A stretch of 64,000 bases of DNA from Myrmaecium sp. VS I D KN 1 (taxonomy: Eukaryota; Ascomycota; Dothideomycetes; Valsariales; Valsariaceae): positions 1,922,001-1,986,000 of the forward strand of contig JADQAV010000002.1 of the NCBI GenBank assembly GCA_019775845.1, in the 5' to 3' direction. The position numbers and the translations under genes are program-made. Under the pieces are notes generated by a model. The model ran no database searches and was not told where the DNA came from. It was given only the letters and a program-made list of their open reading frames with translations. Positions 50,780-62,956 of the stretch are shown here, piece after piece; the first letter of the stretch is position 1; each line of letters begins with the position of its first letter.

Positions 50780-53700
50780 CTCGAGTGGCCGAGAGGTCAA
50801 ATTGGGTAAGATCGCAAGGAAGGGACGGACCAGGACAAGCTGTAGACGATGTAGAAGAGGCGAACGGATCCAAGGAACGAGAGTCGGAGGTGTCTACTGT
50901 CTCTGCATGACTGAATGAAGGGGCGAGGACGGTTTCAGTATCGCCTGCTTCGGCAGGGCACGACCTCCTTGACTGTCGCGAACCGCCAAACAACGTGAAC
51001 GACCGTGTCTAGCTATCAGCGCTTCCGTCTCTTGCGTCTTTCCAGAAGTCCGAGCGACTCTCTCGCGATCCGCCCAAGGGATGGGTAACTCGGCAAACGT
51101 CTGCTCGTACGGCGGCAAATAGCGAGCGTCTGATGGGCAAAAGCTGGTGAATGGGTTAGAGAGAGTTCGGGAAGCCGGCAACGAGCGAGGATGCCGAGCG
51201 ATTGTCGATTGAGGGGCGGTCTTTTCGATGCAAAGCAAGACACGTCGTCGGGAGCGATACGTGAGGGAGAGAACGGATGTCTCAAGGGGAGGGGGGAAGG
51301 GCGGCGCAGCTCGGGCGAGGAGATGAGGCAAACGAAGGGCAAACGAGAGGAAGATTGGCCAGCAAAGGAAAGGAAGGGAGGGAGGGAGAGAGGGAAAGGA
51401 TGGCGTCGTAAGGGCAGAAGACGAAGAGGCCTCACAGCTCCAGCGTGGAGTTATCGTGAGCAGGAGGGCGGGAGGTGAGCGAGAAACACGGCGCGGGCTG
51501 CGCGAGCTGTTGGGCGAACCCCCCCGTGCCCCCGTGGAAGAGCCGTGAACGACCCGTCCTCCCTGAATGCAGGCTGATGTCGCGCGCAGGGGACTTCGGG
51601 TGCTCAGGCCGGTGATTCGTGTGAAGCGACCGCCTCCAAGGGCCTCCAAGAGCCGCCAGCGGACGCTAAAAGGGGCGGCCAGGCTGGACTCGTGAGGGTT
51701 GCATGAGCTTTTTGCTTGGGGCCCCGTTCTCCCCCCTCACCACCATACAACAATAAGGTACGAGTAACTACCTATTCCTTCGTACATACGCGCCCCGGGA
51801 TCGATGGAGGTCAACAGTAGCGATGATGCACCACCGTATGTATGTATTCCGTCGATTGAGCTTGTCCGTCCTTACATCATACATGCCTGCACTCACCACA
51901 CGTCCCAGACCTGGACGAAGCGAAGGACATGGACAGTTCGCATCAAGGCCGCAGGATAGGTCTATCTGTCCGTCTATCTGTCTGTCTGTGGCATCTAGTA
52001 CTTAACAGTGCCATCCCCCAACCATCATCCCATCTGCGTATTCTTCGAATCTGTTGCTGACTCGTAACTACTATAGTACAGTACCTTACTACTCCACTCT
52101 CCCATTCCCCTTCCCCTTTCCCTCCCCTATTTGCTCGCCATCGGACTCCACAAACCACAATACGCTGCACAGTAAAAGTTATAGTGTGCCAATCAGCTAC
52201 CTGATACTCGTACTCCCGTGCCCGCGCAAAGGCGGTAGGACCGGCCACCTTACCCTCTGTTGCGAGGAGTATCCTGCTCGAAAGTGACTTACTTGTGCCG
52301 CCGGTCATCATCTTGGGGCGGGGAGTGAGCGCATGATATAGTTACTAGGTACTGGCGTAGCTATCCTGATGGGGTGAGTGCCGTCATCCTCAACTGGTTT
52401 GGCTGTGAGAAGGCGACCGATCCCCCCGATTGTCCTGCATGCAGCCGGCGGGTGAGGGGGGGCGGTGGGTGGTCCCCGATGGGATCGCATTGCCCCCTGA
52501 CGCTAAACTAGATGAGGAAAAGTGGGATGGGACCGACCATGACGCGAAACACAACCTCCCGTCTGTTTTCTGTTTTCTTCCGCCCGACACGAGACGGCCG
52601 ATTCTCCAGCTGCACGCGCGGCCATCCCAGTCGATTCTAACAAGCCCAAATGCACTGCAGGACAGGCGGCGTACCAACCTCGGCGGTGGGTATTCCCTGT
52701 CGGAGCACCTGTCACATCTCGTCAAATATGCCACCGCACTGATTGCAGGCCCCGAGGAGTTCCATTCGAGGCGTGCTTCCTTGACGCTGGCATGAACCGC
52801 ACGCCCGTAATGGCGAAACGGGATGGGCGCATCGGGCATCACCCACCGACTTGGCACCGTCGGGTTCTTCACGATGCGCCCAGACGGCGTGCAACGCAAC
52901 GCAAATATCTCCACGTCCCGATCCAGAGAAAACCTTCTTGACGCGAACCTTGAACGGGTCGCCGACTTTATAAAAGCGCCTAAGGATCCCCAAACACACG
53001 CCAAGATCCACACGAGCGTGGCGGTGGGTTCGGTGCTCTGCCGAAGGTGTCTTGATTTATCGGGTACCTCGGCAGGTCACTCCGAGGACACATCCCCGGC
53101 GCGTGGACGCGACGAACGGTTGTTTTCCTCTCACAGTTTGCCGTTCCTTCGCATCTTCGTCATACAAGGCTTGTACAACAAGTACAACATGGTTTTTACA
53201 GCTGCTCTTGAATCTGCTGTCGCTCGCTCGCAATGTGGACCATTCAGTGGCTCAGACACACGCAACAGTGCGCATGTGCTTCTGCGCCTGTGTGTACGAA
53301 CCCCTGACAGCTTTCACCCCTCCTATAATGAGCTGTTTCATCGTGTACCCGAGCTCGATGCCTTCGAGTCGATGCCTCGTCGCTTGCGTCTCGTTTGTGC
53401 GAATTTGATTGCCCACATTGACAAGCAAACGAACGGCATAGGAAGGTAAGCCCGCGTGCTGTGCCTTGATGTCCAAATCCTGTCGACCTATAGCTGTAAC
53501 GAGCGGTACCTCGAGCCTACTTGTACGAGCACATCGGGCGCCCAAGATCGTTCGCGTGGGGTTACTCAACTTTGATTTGGAAATCTCTGTCATAGGCGGC
53601 AGCCTTGTAAACCATTCTTTCCACATGAGGAGGAACTGTTCCTTCCGTGAAAATGCTTATCGTCAGAGGCTACAATGACTATGATTATGTTATTGGCCAG

Positions 53701-54967
53701 TGGCCCTGAGTCGGAGCTTACCGGTAATGTTTCTTAATAAGCAAGGCCGTTATAGTAACGAAATATGAGAGGAGCGTTTGGCTTGTTTGCTCTGTTCTCG
53801 GGCCGAGCCGAGGTCTTGAGGTCGCTTCGCCTCGGCTTACCGATGGAGTTTATTCTTGCTCCGGATGACACGCAACGAGGAAGTGGGCGACCGGACTGAT
53901 GAATAATATCTTATAAGCACAGGGCGACTCCCTCAATGCCCTCAAGAGCGGTCAATTGTAGCCAAAGAACGACTGACGGTGTAGTGTGTGGAGTGGTACT
54001 GTTACCGATAGAGCGTTCTCACCGACTGCTAGTACGCCCTTGTGCTGCTATTTTCTGTTCTGGGGCTTTCCCCATTCTCCACATGGATTTATCAGCGAGT
54101 CTATTGCCTCAGGCGATCTTGTTTGCAACAACAGACAAGCTACAGTATGTATCACTGAAGTTAAACGCTGGGCCGTCGAGCAATGGGCATCTCCAACCGT
54201 AGTTAGAGATGGGCTTGTAAGGCAAATGATGGCCGGTCGAGAGCGCAGTGTGCGAGCAAAATTTTAAGCAAAGTAAAGGGAAAACCTGAAGGACTTACGG
54301 TGAGAGACAGGAACGGGGTTTCGGATTTAGGATATCCGACAGCCTTGTGGACTCGCGCCGGCATCTCGGTATCGCCGCCGGCACGTCCGTTGCCGAAGGG
54401 TCGAATGATGTAATCAACGTATCTTACCGTCTCTAAACAGCTGAGATGTAACAAAACGGCTGAGAATGCAGATGATCATTGGCCTGATATCACGATGACA
54501 TGGGATCTTGTAGAAGCCTCGAGACTCTTTCGATCCCACGCTTCTTCTGCAGCGAGGCGAGCGGGACTGACCGCCCATCCGCATGCCTTTTCTTCCCCTT
54601 TTCCGCGTGGAAAGTTCTGCTTTCCTTGGCCTTCTCTCAAAACCGATTAACCCCGGACACTCTGCTTATCAATCCGTAAGTAACCCGCCTATCGTCTCGT
54701 AGGACGTAAGGTGACATCCAGGGCCCTCTGTATTCCGAGTACATCTGCCGGTGAGCCGTCCCGAACCGCTGCCCAAGGCGCAGCTGTTTTTTCCAGTAAA
54801 AGACAACACCACTCGCCTTGTTTTGCCTTCTCCTACACCGATTCTTTTTTTTTCCTTTGCCCCTAGGTTCTGTTGCCATACATACATATCCCTAATACCC
54901 TTCTGAAACGTCGATCTGCTGTAATAATTTCTCGTGAGAGAGCTGTGAAGCTGCTCGCATCACCACC
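50780..54967. other. Long intergenic region, no supported gene
   Basis: 4.2 kb. 50780-51650 is the CT-rich promoter/leader of the minus-strand kelch gene. At 52390-53626 several frames are open at once on both strands (plus 52823-53449 from a real ATG, minus 52390-53013 and 53252-53626), without motifs I recognise and without agreement on a strand. An imperfect hairpin lies at 53806-53837. 54500-54960 looks like promoter and CT-rich leader of the next MFS gene. A decayed gene in the middle is possible but not shown. Confidence 0.4.
53806..53837. repeat. Hairpin AGCCGAGG / CCTCGGCT
   Basis: Eight-base arms AGCCGAGG (53806-53813) and CCTCGGCT (53830-53837) are perfectly complementary, with a 16-base loop. 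There is no U run after it and no adjacent gene end, so a terminator role is not suggested. Confidence 0.45.
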
Positions 54968-56871
54968 ATGAACGACATTGACCGCGAGCTCGAAAAGGCC
55001 GAGAGCAATGCCAGCCCTAACCGTTTCCCCCCTCCGCCGGAGCCCGTCGAGCGGCTCACGTCCCGATCATCGATTGGGACTTCCGCGACAGCATCCTCCG
55101 TTGCCTCCGCCTCCAGACAACCATTGGGCATGTCGCGAGTGCCCACGGAGACGGATCGCGCCGATGCCCTGGAGAGGAACATCACCGTCCTGAGTCGGAT
55201 TCAGACGGCCAAGAGCCAACACAGTCAGACGGTCGGAGCCAGTATCCGGTCGAGGAAGTCCACGAAACCGCTGCCGCCCTTTGGCGGTGGGAAGCCATAT
55301 CCGCCGCCTCTGCCGGACCGAGAGGAATATGTCGTCGAGTTCGATGGCGTGGACGATCCGTTGCACGCCCAGAATTGGACGCTGAAGAAGAAGCTGTTCA
55401 CCGCGGCAATGCTGGGATACACCACCTTCGTAAGCCCTCACCATTTGCTCCGTAACGCTGTGTCGAGCGTTCGCTGACTAGTCACAGGTGGCCGCCTTTG
55501 GTTCCAGTATCTTCTCGTCTGCCACCACGACGGTTGCCGCTAAATTCGGTGTCTCCAGCGAAGTGGGAATCCTTGGTGTTTCTCTTTATGTCCTCGGTTT
55601 TGCAACTGGACCGGTGGTATGGGCTCCTTTCTCAGAGCTGAAGGGGCGCCGTCTTCCACTAGTATTGGCATCGTTCGGATTCTCCGTCTTCAGCATCGCG
55701 GTAGCCGTGGGGAAGGATTTACAGACTGTACTGATTTGTAGGTTTTGGAGCGGATTTTTCGGCGCCTGCCCCTTGACTGTAAGTGCTCACGATCCGGAAA
55801 TGCATGACAAATGCTAACCAAGCGAAGTGTGTCGCCGCTGTATTCTCTGATATGTTCGACAACCGCACGCGTGGTATCGCCATCACGGTTTTCTCCATGG
55901 CAGTCTTCACCGGCCCCATGACCGCACCTTTCATTGGTGGTTTCATCACAATGTCTCACCTCGGGTGGAGATGGACGGAGTATATCGTAGCCATCATGGG
56001 CTTCCTCGCTTTCGGCATGAACCTCCTTTTCTTGACCGAGACGTATCCGCCCGTTATTCTAGTTGCCAAAGCCGCGGAGCTGCGTCGTCGGACCCACAAC
56101 TGGGGTATCCACGCCAAGCAGGAGGAGATCGAAGTCGACTTCCGTGAATTGCTCGAGAAGAACTTCAGCCGTCCTCTGCGCATGCTGGTTACCGAACCCA
56201 TCGTCCTTTTGATCAGTATCTACACCGCGTTCATCTACGGACTGCTCTACCTCTTCCTTACCGCATATCCGATCGTCTTCCAAAGGATCCACCACATGAA
56301 CCTCGGTGTTGGCGGTCTGCCGTTCTTCGGTATGATTATTGGCCAACTCTCCGCCGGCATATTCATCGTCATCAGACAGCCCAGTTACCAGCGGAAGCTG
56401 CAGAAGAACCACGGCGTGCCCGTTCCCGAATGGCGTCTGCCCGAGATCATCGTGGGTGGCATCGCATTCGCCGGTGGCCTTTTCTGGTTCGGCTGGAGCG
56501 GTTACAAGGAGTCGATCCACTGGATCGTGCCGACTCTCAGTGGTCTGCTTACCGGGTTTGGCATCATGTGCATCTTCCTCCAAGCCCTCAACTACCTCGT
56601 CGACGCTTATCTCATGTTTGCCGCCTCCGCCATCGCGGCCAACACGTTCATGCGTTCTTTTTGCGGCGCCGGATTTCCTCTCTTCTCGACCTACATGTTC
56701 AACGGGATGGGAGTTGAGTGGGCAGCCACCCTTCTTGGATGCGTTGCGGCGGCTCTGGTTCCCGTGCCCGTCTTCTTCTACCTCAAAGGTGCCAAGATCC
56801 GGCAGAAGAGTGTTTACGCCCCGACCATCAAGATTCCAGAGGCCGAACCCGCCACAGATGGCGAGGTGTGA
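54968..56871 (+). CDS. MFS transporter, DHA1 polyamine/drug type (3 exons)
   Basis: Exons are 54968-55429, 55488-55778 and 55828-56871, giving 598 residues. A long cytosolic N-terminus of about 140 residues ends in EEYVVEFDGVDDPLHAQNWT, the signature segment before the first span in Tpo1-Tpo4-like H+ antiporters. The core has about twelve spans with the motif-A-like loop SELKGRRLPLV, a GWRWTEYI stretch and the late segment NYLVDAYLMFAASAIAANTF characteristic of this group. Members export polyamines, azoles or toxins across the plasma membrane. No biosynthetic genes lie nearby, so a housekeeping or stress role is more likely than cluster export. Intron 2 has the acceptor GCGAAG and could be off by a codon. 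Confidence 0.9.
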
Positions 56872-58630
56872 AGCGTCCCGGGGCGCATCCATCTCATCGC
56901 TGCCATCCACTCTGCTGAGTCTCCTAAAATGATTCTGGGAGGTCGCTCATCAACAGTCGATCATGCCACATCATCATACCCACGCAACGCCGCCTCGTTG
57001 AGAAGTAAAGTGGACGTTGGGAAAAGGAAGGAGGTGGCACCTCGACGAGGATCGCGCGCCGCGTCCCGTCGTTGCGCCGTGGTAGACCGTACATATCTGG
57101 CTTCTTCTTCTTGTCCTTTCTCTTCGTCGCCCAACGAATACCCGACCTTCCGCTTACCCGGCGACGGTCTCCTTTGCCATCTTCTCAGCGCCATTTTCTC
57201 TATGCTCTAACTAGCATCTTCTCTTCCTACCGACCGACTTGGCGATGCAAGCATGTGAGAGTATTGCTCTCACACACATATACGTACATATATACTCTCT
57301 CTCTACATATACTCTCGCCATCATGTTCTCACGATACCACTGTTTGTAATTACAATATCTTTTGGGGGATTTATTGGATTCGGGGAGGGTTGTGAAGGAT
57401 GCTGAATCGACGATTAAGTAGATGTAATTAAGAAGGCCATGGATGATGGATCAAGACATAAAAATAAAAGAATGATCTCTTAGAAAAAAAATCCATAAGC
57501 GGTTGAAATGAAGAAAGAAGTAGTGATAGAAATTGAAAGCTGATTATTTATGACTCGGATATCATGGATACTTATATTTATCATAAACACCTTCGGTCCG
57601 TATAGATGAATACTTTATAGGTCGTTTTCGACGTACGTGTGAATATGAATGTGAATGTAATACAGAGCATGTAGGTATGTACGTGGGAGAACGAGGTGGC
57701 AGCCCTGTGGGGGGAGCTGCCAATCGTAAGTATTTAAGCATAACTAAAAGCATACCGGGGGGGTCCTGAGCGGGCCGTCCCACGTCGATCCGCCAATACT
57801 CACTCACTGTAGGCGTGTTACACTTGCGCGATATAAAATTGGATCTGGGGAACATTAATATGCAGAGCTTAGGCCTGGTGAGGTATGTGGGTGCGGATTA
57901 TGTGTTGATTGTCCTCCGTCTCGGGGGTTTGTATCCCGCTACATTTCTTGATTTCTATTTCATTTTCTTTCTTTGAACGAATGGATATTACTGCATTTTG
58001 CCCAGCCTTCCGTTCCAGCTACAGAACGCCTACATACACCCAGAGAAAAAGAAGACTTAAACCGCAGTCACCGACAAACCGAAGAGGAAAGAAGAAAGAG
58101 GTAAAAGCGACTATGCATACTAATGGTATATGGATCTCTGTCGTCCGATCGAAAAAACCCTCCAGCAATAATGGAACCCCTCTCCCCTCCCCCGCCGTCT
58201 CCCCAATCCATGCGATCTCAAAACGCGCGCGATCGACCTCATCCTGAAGCGGAAATAACCCCTCCCCTCGCTTTCCTTGCACAGCCGCCTACAAAGATAG
58301 TAGTATGCACTCGCCTCATACCCGTACAATGAACATGCATGTAGGAATTCCTTCTGTGAGCCTGACCCTTTCCTTTTTTCCCCCACGCCCTTGCCCGGTC
58401 ATCAGGCCCCTCTTGAACTCCGGCGCTCTGTGCCGCACTCCCTCATCTCCCCTTAAAAAGACGCCGATGGTACGAAATGCTGGAAATCAAATTGCACGGA
58501 TGGTGGAGATCGCGTGCTGCTGCCCTTCATCGCAGACCGCGCACCTTCGAACCCGATGTCGTCAGACAATCGAACGATTGGTGAATACGTTGTTTTTCTG
58601 TTCCCCTTGTCATGACAACGACATGCATCA
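56872..58630. other. Convergent intergenic region (3' ends of MFS and sfh1)
   Basis: 1.76 kb between two convergent genes. AT-rich from about 57300 to 57650, with TATATA-containing stretches near 57285-57310. Open frames are shorter than about 120 codons and carry no motif. Nothing else is seen. Confidence 0.5.
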
Positions 58631-60538
58631 TCACCGCGTCGTCACGTACGGCCGCTCGTGCAGGTAGAGGTCCTTGTTCCAGGGCGGCAGCTTCCGGTCG
58701 CGCTCGTACAGGAAGCCGCAGTTGTTGCAGAGCGTGCGCGGGCCGTGCGGACCGTCCCGCACGGCCCAGACGGCGAGACCCCAGACGGCGCAGTGCGAGC
58801 ACCGCCAGTTTTGACGTTCCCTGCAACCGACATCAGTAAACGATTCCTCCGGGAAGTATTGATAAACTACTCACCAGTCTTGCAAACCACCGGCGTTGCC
58901 GCCGTAACCGGTGCCGGCATCCGGCGTGTCCCGTCCCGCGGGAGAAAGGGAGCGGAACCGTCGCTTCTTCTTGCTTCGCTCGCCGCGACCCAACGGTTGA
59001 TCCGAGTCCTGGGGGTTGGCGAAATAGTCATTCTGAGGAACGCCTCCCTGCATGTTCGCCGTGCTGCTGAACCTGGCGGTCTCTCGTCGCAGTCTTCGGA
59101 TTTGCCGCTCCCGGTCACCCTCTCTCTTTTCGATCTCCTCCTTTGACAGGATCTCGACCTTGGGCTCCCAATCATCGGCCAGATGTTCGTGATCATACCG
59201 CCACCCCGCCTCGGCTCCTTCCGCGGCGTCGTTATCAATCTCGCCGTATCCGCTGATCAGGCCCCCGTTCTCGCAAGCTTCTTTCTTCAGACGCAGCACT
59301 GCCTCGTAGATGGCGTGTGTCATTGCGGGAACCCATTCACCTGCTAGCCCGAGATCGGCGCAAGTCTGCTTCGCGAAGATCTCGGCGTATCCTGGTGGAT
59401 GTAAGAGGGACCACTCGAATTTATCGCTATAAAGACGGTTCATCAGGTTGATGTTGAGGTTGATGATGCAACGGTAAGTGTCGTCCGGGTTGTGCACGTC
59501 CTCCTCTGGAATCGGTCGCGCAACAGCACTGATACTCCCATTGGTGCCGCCGGTCCCACTCACAAGGATAGGCGTCTGAGGCGTTTGCGCACCAGAGCGA
59601 AGTCCGCTCATGAATGCGCTATTAGTAGGTGCAGGTGTGGAAGACTGATCGCGCGATGTGTTGGATGGGAGGGAGCGCACAGCATTCGCATCTACGGCTT
59701 GCGCGGGAGTGGAGTGAAATAGCGGATGGAGTGCGACGCCAGCGTATTCTTGCAGCTGCGTATATATCTGTTTGGAGATCTCCATGATCAATGCTGCCTT
59801 TCTCTCATTGGGGAAGTCGAGCTCGTCCACGAAGACCTTCGCGAACTGATCCGGTGTGATCAAGGCTTCGTGTAGATTCCATAAGAATGCGTCCTTCAGT
59901 CGATATGCCGGGGTGAAGTCCGGCTGCCTATACGCCGGAAGACTTTCGTCGATGCCAAACTCTCGCGCATTGTGAGGGGTCGGGAGAGGCGCTTCAGGCC
60001 TGAACGACGGAATGTCAAGATCTATGCGAATGGGAATGAGGGTGAGAGGAAGCGCGGATTGAATTTGAAGCTGTCGCTCGGTCCTGGAGATCAAGTCAGC
60101 ACCTAGTACTTCCGGTTATTTTTGAGGGTGCGACGCTGGCACTGCCGGCAATCCGCGCGAAGATAGGTCAACTCACAATGCCCGTTTCGGCTTGCCCATC
60201 CACTCTCTCCATATCCCTTGTACCTCTACCGGCGCGGTGAGTTCCTTCCCCAGCTGCGCGGCCTGACCTGACTTGTCTATGGCGGGATCATCCCTCCGCA
60301 GGCTGCGCAACCCAGTTGGCCGCTTGGGACCTTCGCTATCGTCAAAGTCATCGTCGTCGTACCCGTCCTCCGCGTAGTTGATGGCCGTGGTCCCTCGTTT
60401 CGTCGTGCGCGAGGTGGGGATCTGCTGAGTCTGCGGCACGACCGGGGTCAAGAGTGAGTTGCCATATGTGCGCAAGCGTGGAGCGTAGCTGGAGATGAAC
60501 GCCTGGGGGACATTGGTCTTCATGGTGGTGGAGCCCAT
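58631..60538 (-). CDS. sfh1: Snf5/Sfh1 chromatin remodelling subunit with GATA-type zinc finger (3 exons)
   Basis: Exons in gene order are 60177-60538, 58875-60083 and 58631-58820, giving 586 residues. The start is ATG 60538. An acidic N-terminal patch (YAEDGYDDDDFDD) is followed by the SNF5 domain with its two repeats: LPLTLIPIRIDLDI, then DAFLWNLHEALITPDQFAKV; and CIINLNINLMNRLYSDKFEW, then PPGYAEIFAKQTCADLGL. The C-terminus holds C531-x2-C534-x20-C555-x2-C558 (WRCSHC...LCNNCG), a GATA-type finger encoded mostly by the last exon. Sfh1/Snf5 are core subunits of the nuclear RSC or SWI/SNF remodellers. A C-terminal GATA-like finger is absent from yeast Sfh1 but, as I recall, common in filamentous fungi. 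RSC (Sfh1) seems more likely than SWI/SNF from the N-terminus; this is not certain. Confidence 0.9.
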
Positions 60539-61828
60539 GATGCGAAGAGAGCGACGGGGAGGTTCGGCGAACGCGTCGCGATTGGCGGCTGCCGGCCCTC
60601 GAAAAGCGCAGAGGTCGCAGCGGAATCGCTAGTTGGGGCCAGGCGACGCGACACGGGGAGTTTTTGGCGCGACTACGGGAGCGTAGGAGGTTGTGCGAAG
60701 TCGACGAGGCGGGCGGAGGAGAGGGAGAGGGCTGAGAAGGGCGCCGGGTCGGAGAAGTCGCGAGCGAAGGTTGATGAGGTGGTGTTGGGCAAGGTATTTC
60801 GGTACCTGCAGTTCAGTAGCAGCACTAGTACTGGTCCGATATGTTACCTCAAGTGCCCGTGGTGATTTGGTGGGGACTAAGGTATGGTTGTTTGGCAGTA
60901 GCTGCACTCGCAGTTGCAGTTGGACCTTTCGCACGTCCAATCCAGTCCACTGGCAGTCCAGAAGTTCAGGCATGCAGTGCCCTGCCGCGTCGCCGGGGAA
61001 CGGCGAGGGAGGGAGAGATTGATCGGTCCGGTCACGTGAAACCTCTCGCTCGTCTGACTCAGTGCCTCAGGCATACATAATATATCTCTTGCCTGATTAT
61101 TGTGCCTGACTGTATGCCTAAGGCCAGTATATAACCGTCGCTTCCCACACATCTCTCCCTCTCTTTCTCTCTTTCTCTGTGTTTCTCTCTTCCGGAGCAG
61201 CATATCGCATTTTCGTCAGCATCATCAATATCACCATCTTTGGTCTTCGTAGACAACGTTCTTTTGGACGTGATAGGTAGGTCTGTTGTACATCATGGCA
61301 TGGTTTGTATGCTTGCGTCTGGATATTAAGCAGATGCTCCAAGTCTCGCAGCGACTGTCAATCCCAGGCTGTGCATGCTTCTGGTTACTGTGATCCTATC
61401 TTTCTCTTTGTCTCTTAACGGTATTCTATACAAGTCATTGTTATGCTCCCTTGTCAATTAAGAGATACATCCTTTGTTGCGATCTGCAAGGCCTTTCATC
61501 CCTTTACGTGGTTCACCAGCTATCCCTTTCAGTGGTTGACGTGGACCCATTGTCTCGACTTCACAATAGCTATTGCTTGCTGCAGTGGCCAGCTCTATTC
61601 ATGTGTTGCCCTATATAACCACACCGCTTCTACGCGGCTCATGGCAAACGCCGTGTCTCTCTCAGAATTCCGCCGCACTTCATCTGTCCTTCCCGCAACA
61701 TCTATTTCCAGCAGACGCACCACATCCACGTACAAACAAGATCTTTCCTACAGACGCCGCAAAGCTGGTCTTCCTTTTCCTTGACAATTACTACTACGAT
61801 ACCCCGCAGGTTATCAGCGACATTCAAC
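60539..61828. other. Divergent promoter region between sfh1 and the LPMO gene
   Basis: 1.3 kb holding both promoters. The half near sfh1 is GC-rich; the right half has TATA-like and CT-rich stretches (CTCTCTTTCTCTCTTTCTC around 61155-61190). A TATATAA box at 61612-61618 belongs to the LPMO gene. Confidence 0.5.
61612..61618 (+). promoter_or_regulatory. TATA box of the LPMO gene
   Basis: TATATAA lies 217 bp before the ATG at 61829, followed by a leader-like CT/CA-rich stretch. Sequence evidence only. Confidence 0.5.
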
Positions 61829-62956
61829 ATGAAGAACTACCTTGCCGCCGCCGCGCTGGCCAGCATCATGGGCCACGCCTACGCTCACTTGAAGATGGTC
61901 AGTCCCCCGCAGTTCGTTGACTCTGCCGGAGACCCCGTCGCCAATCTAGATATCAGCGGCATCAACTATCCTTGCATGATCGAGGACCCCAGCACCATCA
62001 CCGTCGGCACGGCGACGCAGATGAAAGTCGGCGACGTCCAGCCGTTGGGGCTAAGCGGAAGCGCCTCTCACGGCGGAGGCTCCTGTCAGCTCTCGTTGTC
62101 GAAAGACGCGATGCCGACCCGCGACTCTGAGTTCAAGGTGATCAAGAGCTTCATCGGGAACTGCCCGACGACGGCCTGCGGCAACGGCGGCGTCGACGCC
62201 TTCAACTTCACCATCCCGGCGGAGGTGCCGGACGGGCAGTACACCTTCGCGTGGACCTGGTTCAACGCGGTCGGCAACCGGGAGATGTACATGCGCTGCG
62301 CGCCCGTCGAGGTGGTCGGCAGCGCGGGCACGGACGACACCTTCAGCAGCCTGCCGGACATCTACGTCGTCCACCTCAACACGACCGCCATCCCCAACGT
62401 CGACTTCCACGCGTACGACGTCTGCCAGATCCCCGAGAACGAGGCGATCGTCTTCCCCAACCCGGGCCAGTACGTGCAGATGACCAAGCTGGGATGCGCC
62501 GCCGAGAAGTTCGCCGTCGACGTGGAGGGCTGCGGACAGGCTCCGGCGTCGTTGGCGCAGCTCGCCGGCGCGGATGGTCTGGGAGCCGGTCTACCCACCA
62601 GTCCTGCCGTACTCCTGTCTACGGCACCGGCCGCGACCACGCCAGCCGCAACTACGCCAGCTTCTTCCTCGCCTCCCAGCGCATCCACACCGGCCCCTGC
62701 CCGGTCCGCCAGCGCTCCGGCCTCATCGCCCAATCTCGGCTCCACCGCCGGCGACGCGACCTGCGACACAAACGGCGCCGTCCTCTGCAACGGCGAGGAC
62801 CAGTTCGGCATCTGCAACTGGGGTCGCGTCGTCTGGGAGCCGGTGGCGACAGGGACCAGGTGCGTGAGCGGCGTCATCCTGAAGAAGCGCGACGTCGGCC
62901 GCGATTACCGTCGCGGCGTTGGCTACACGCTGAGGCATCATCATCGTCATGTCTAG
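61829..62956 (+). CDS. AA11 lytic polysaccharide monooxygenase with X278-type tail
   Basis: A single exon from ATG 61829 gives 375 residues; a frame extension upstream has no ATG. The signal peptide ends at AYA (residue 19), leaving H20 as the mature N-terminus (HLKMVSPPQF), the first arm of the copper histidine brace; the second is H81 in SGSASHGGGSC. The block FAWTWFNAVGNREMYMRCAP matches the AA11 family of chitin-active LPMOs. A Ser/Thr/Pro-rich linker follows, then a C-terminal module CDTNGAVLCNG, QFGICNWGRVVWEPVA, which fits X278, a domain often found with AA11 and thought to bind chitin. The basic end (KKRDVGRDYRR, then a His run) is unusual. The likely role is oxidative cleavage of chitin outside the cell. 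Confidence 0.92.
   Translation: MKNYLAAAALASIMGHAYAHLKMVSPPQFVDSAGDPVANLDISGINYPCMIEDPSTITVGTATQMKVGDVQPLGLSGSASHGGGSCQLSLSKDAMPTRDSEFKVIKSFIGNCPTTACGNGGVDAFNFTIPAEVPDGQYTFAWTWFNAVGNREMYMRCAPVEVVGSAGTDDTFSSLPDIYVVHLNTTAIPNVDFHAYDVCQIPENEAIVFPNPGQYVQMTKLGCAAEKFAVDVEGCGQAPASLAQLAGADGLGAGLPTSPAVLLSTAPAATTPAATTPASSSPPSASTPAPARSASAPASSPNLGSTAGDATCDTNGAVLCNGEDQFGICNWGRVVWEPVATGTRCVSGVILKKRDVGRDYRRGVGYTLRHHHRHV

Noticed and set aside
50894-51649. 251-codon minus-strand frame upstream of the kelch gene
   Set aside because: Low-complexity Ser/Pro/Arg sequence from a CT-rich leader; no conserved feature, and no supported join to the kelch frame.
56059-56910. 283-codon minus-strand frame opposite the DHA1 transporter
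   Set aside because: Antisense of membrane-span coding sequence; no motif.
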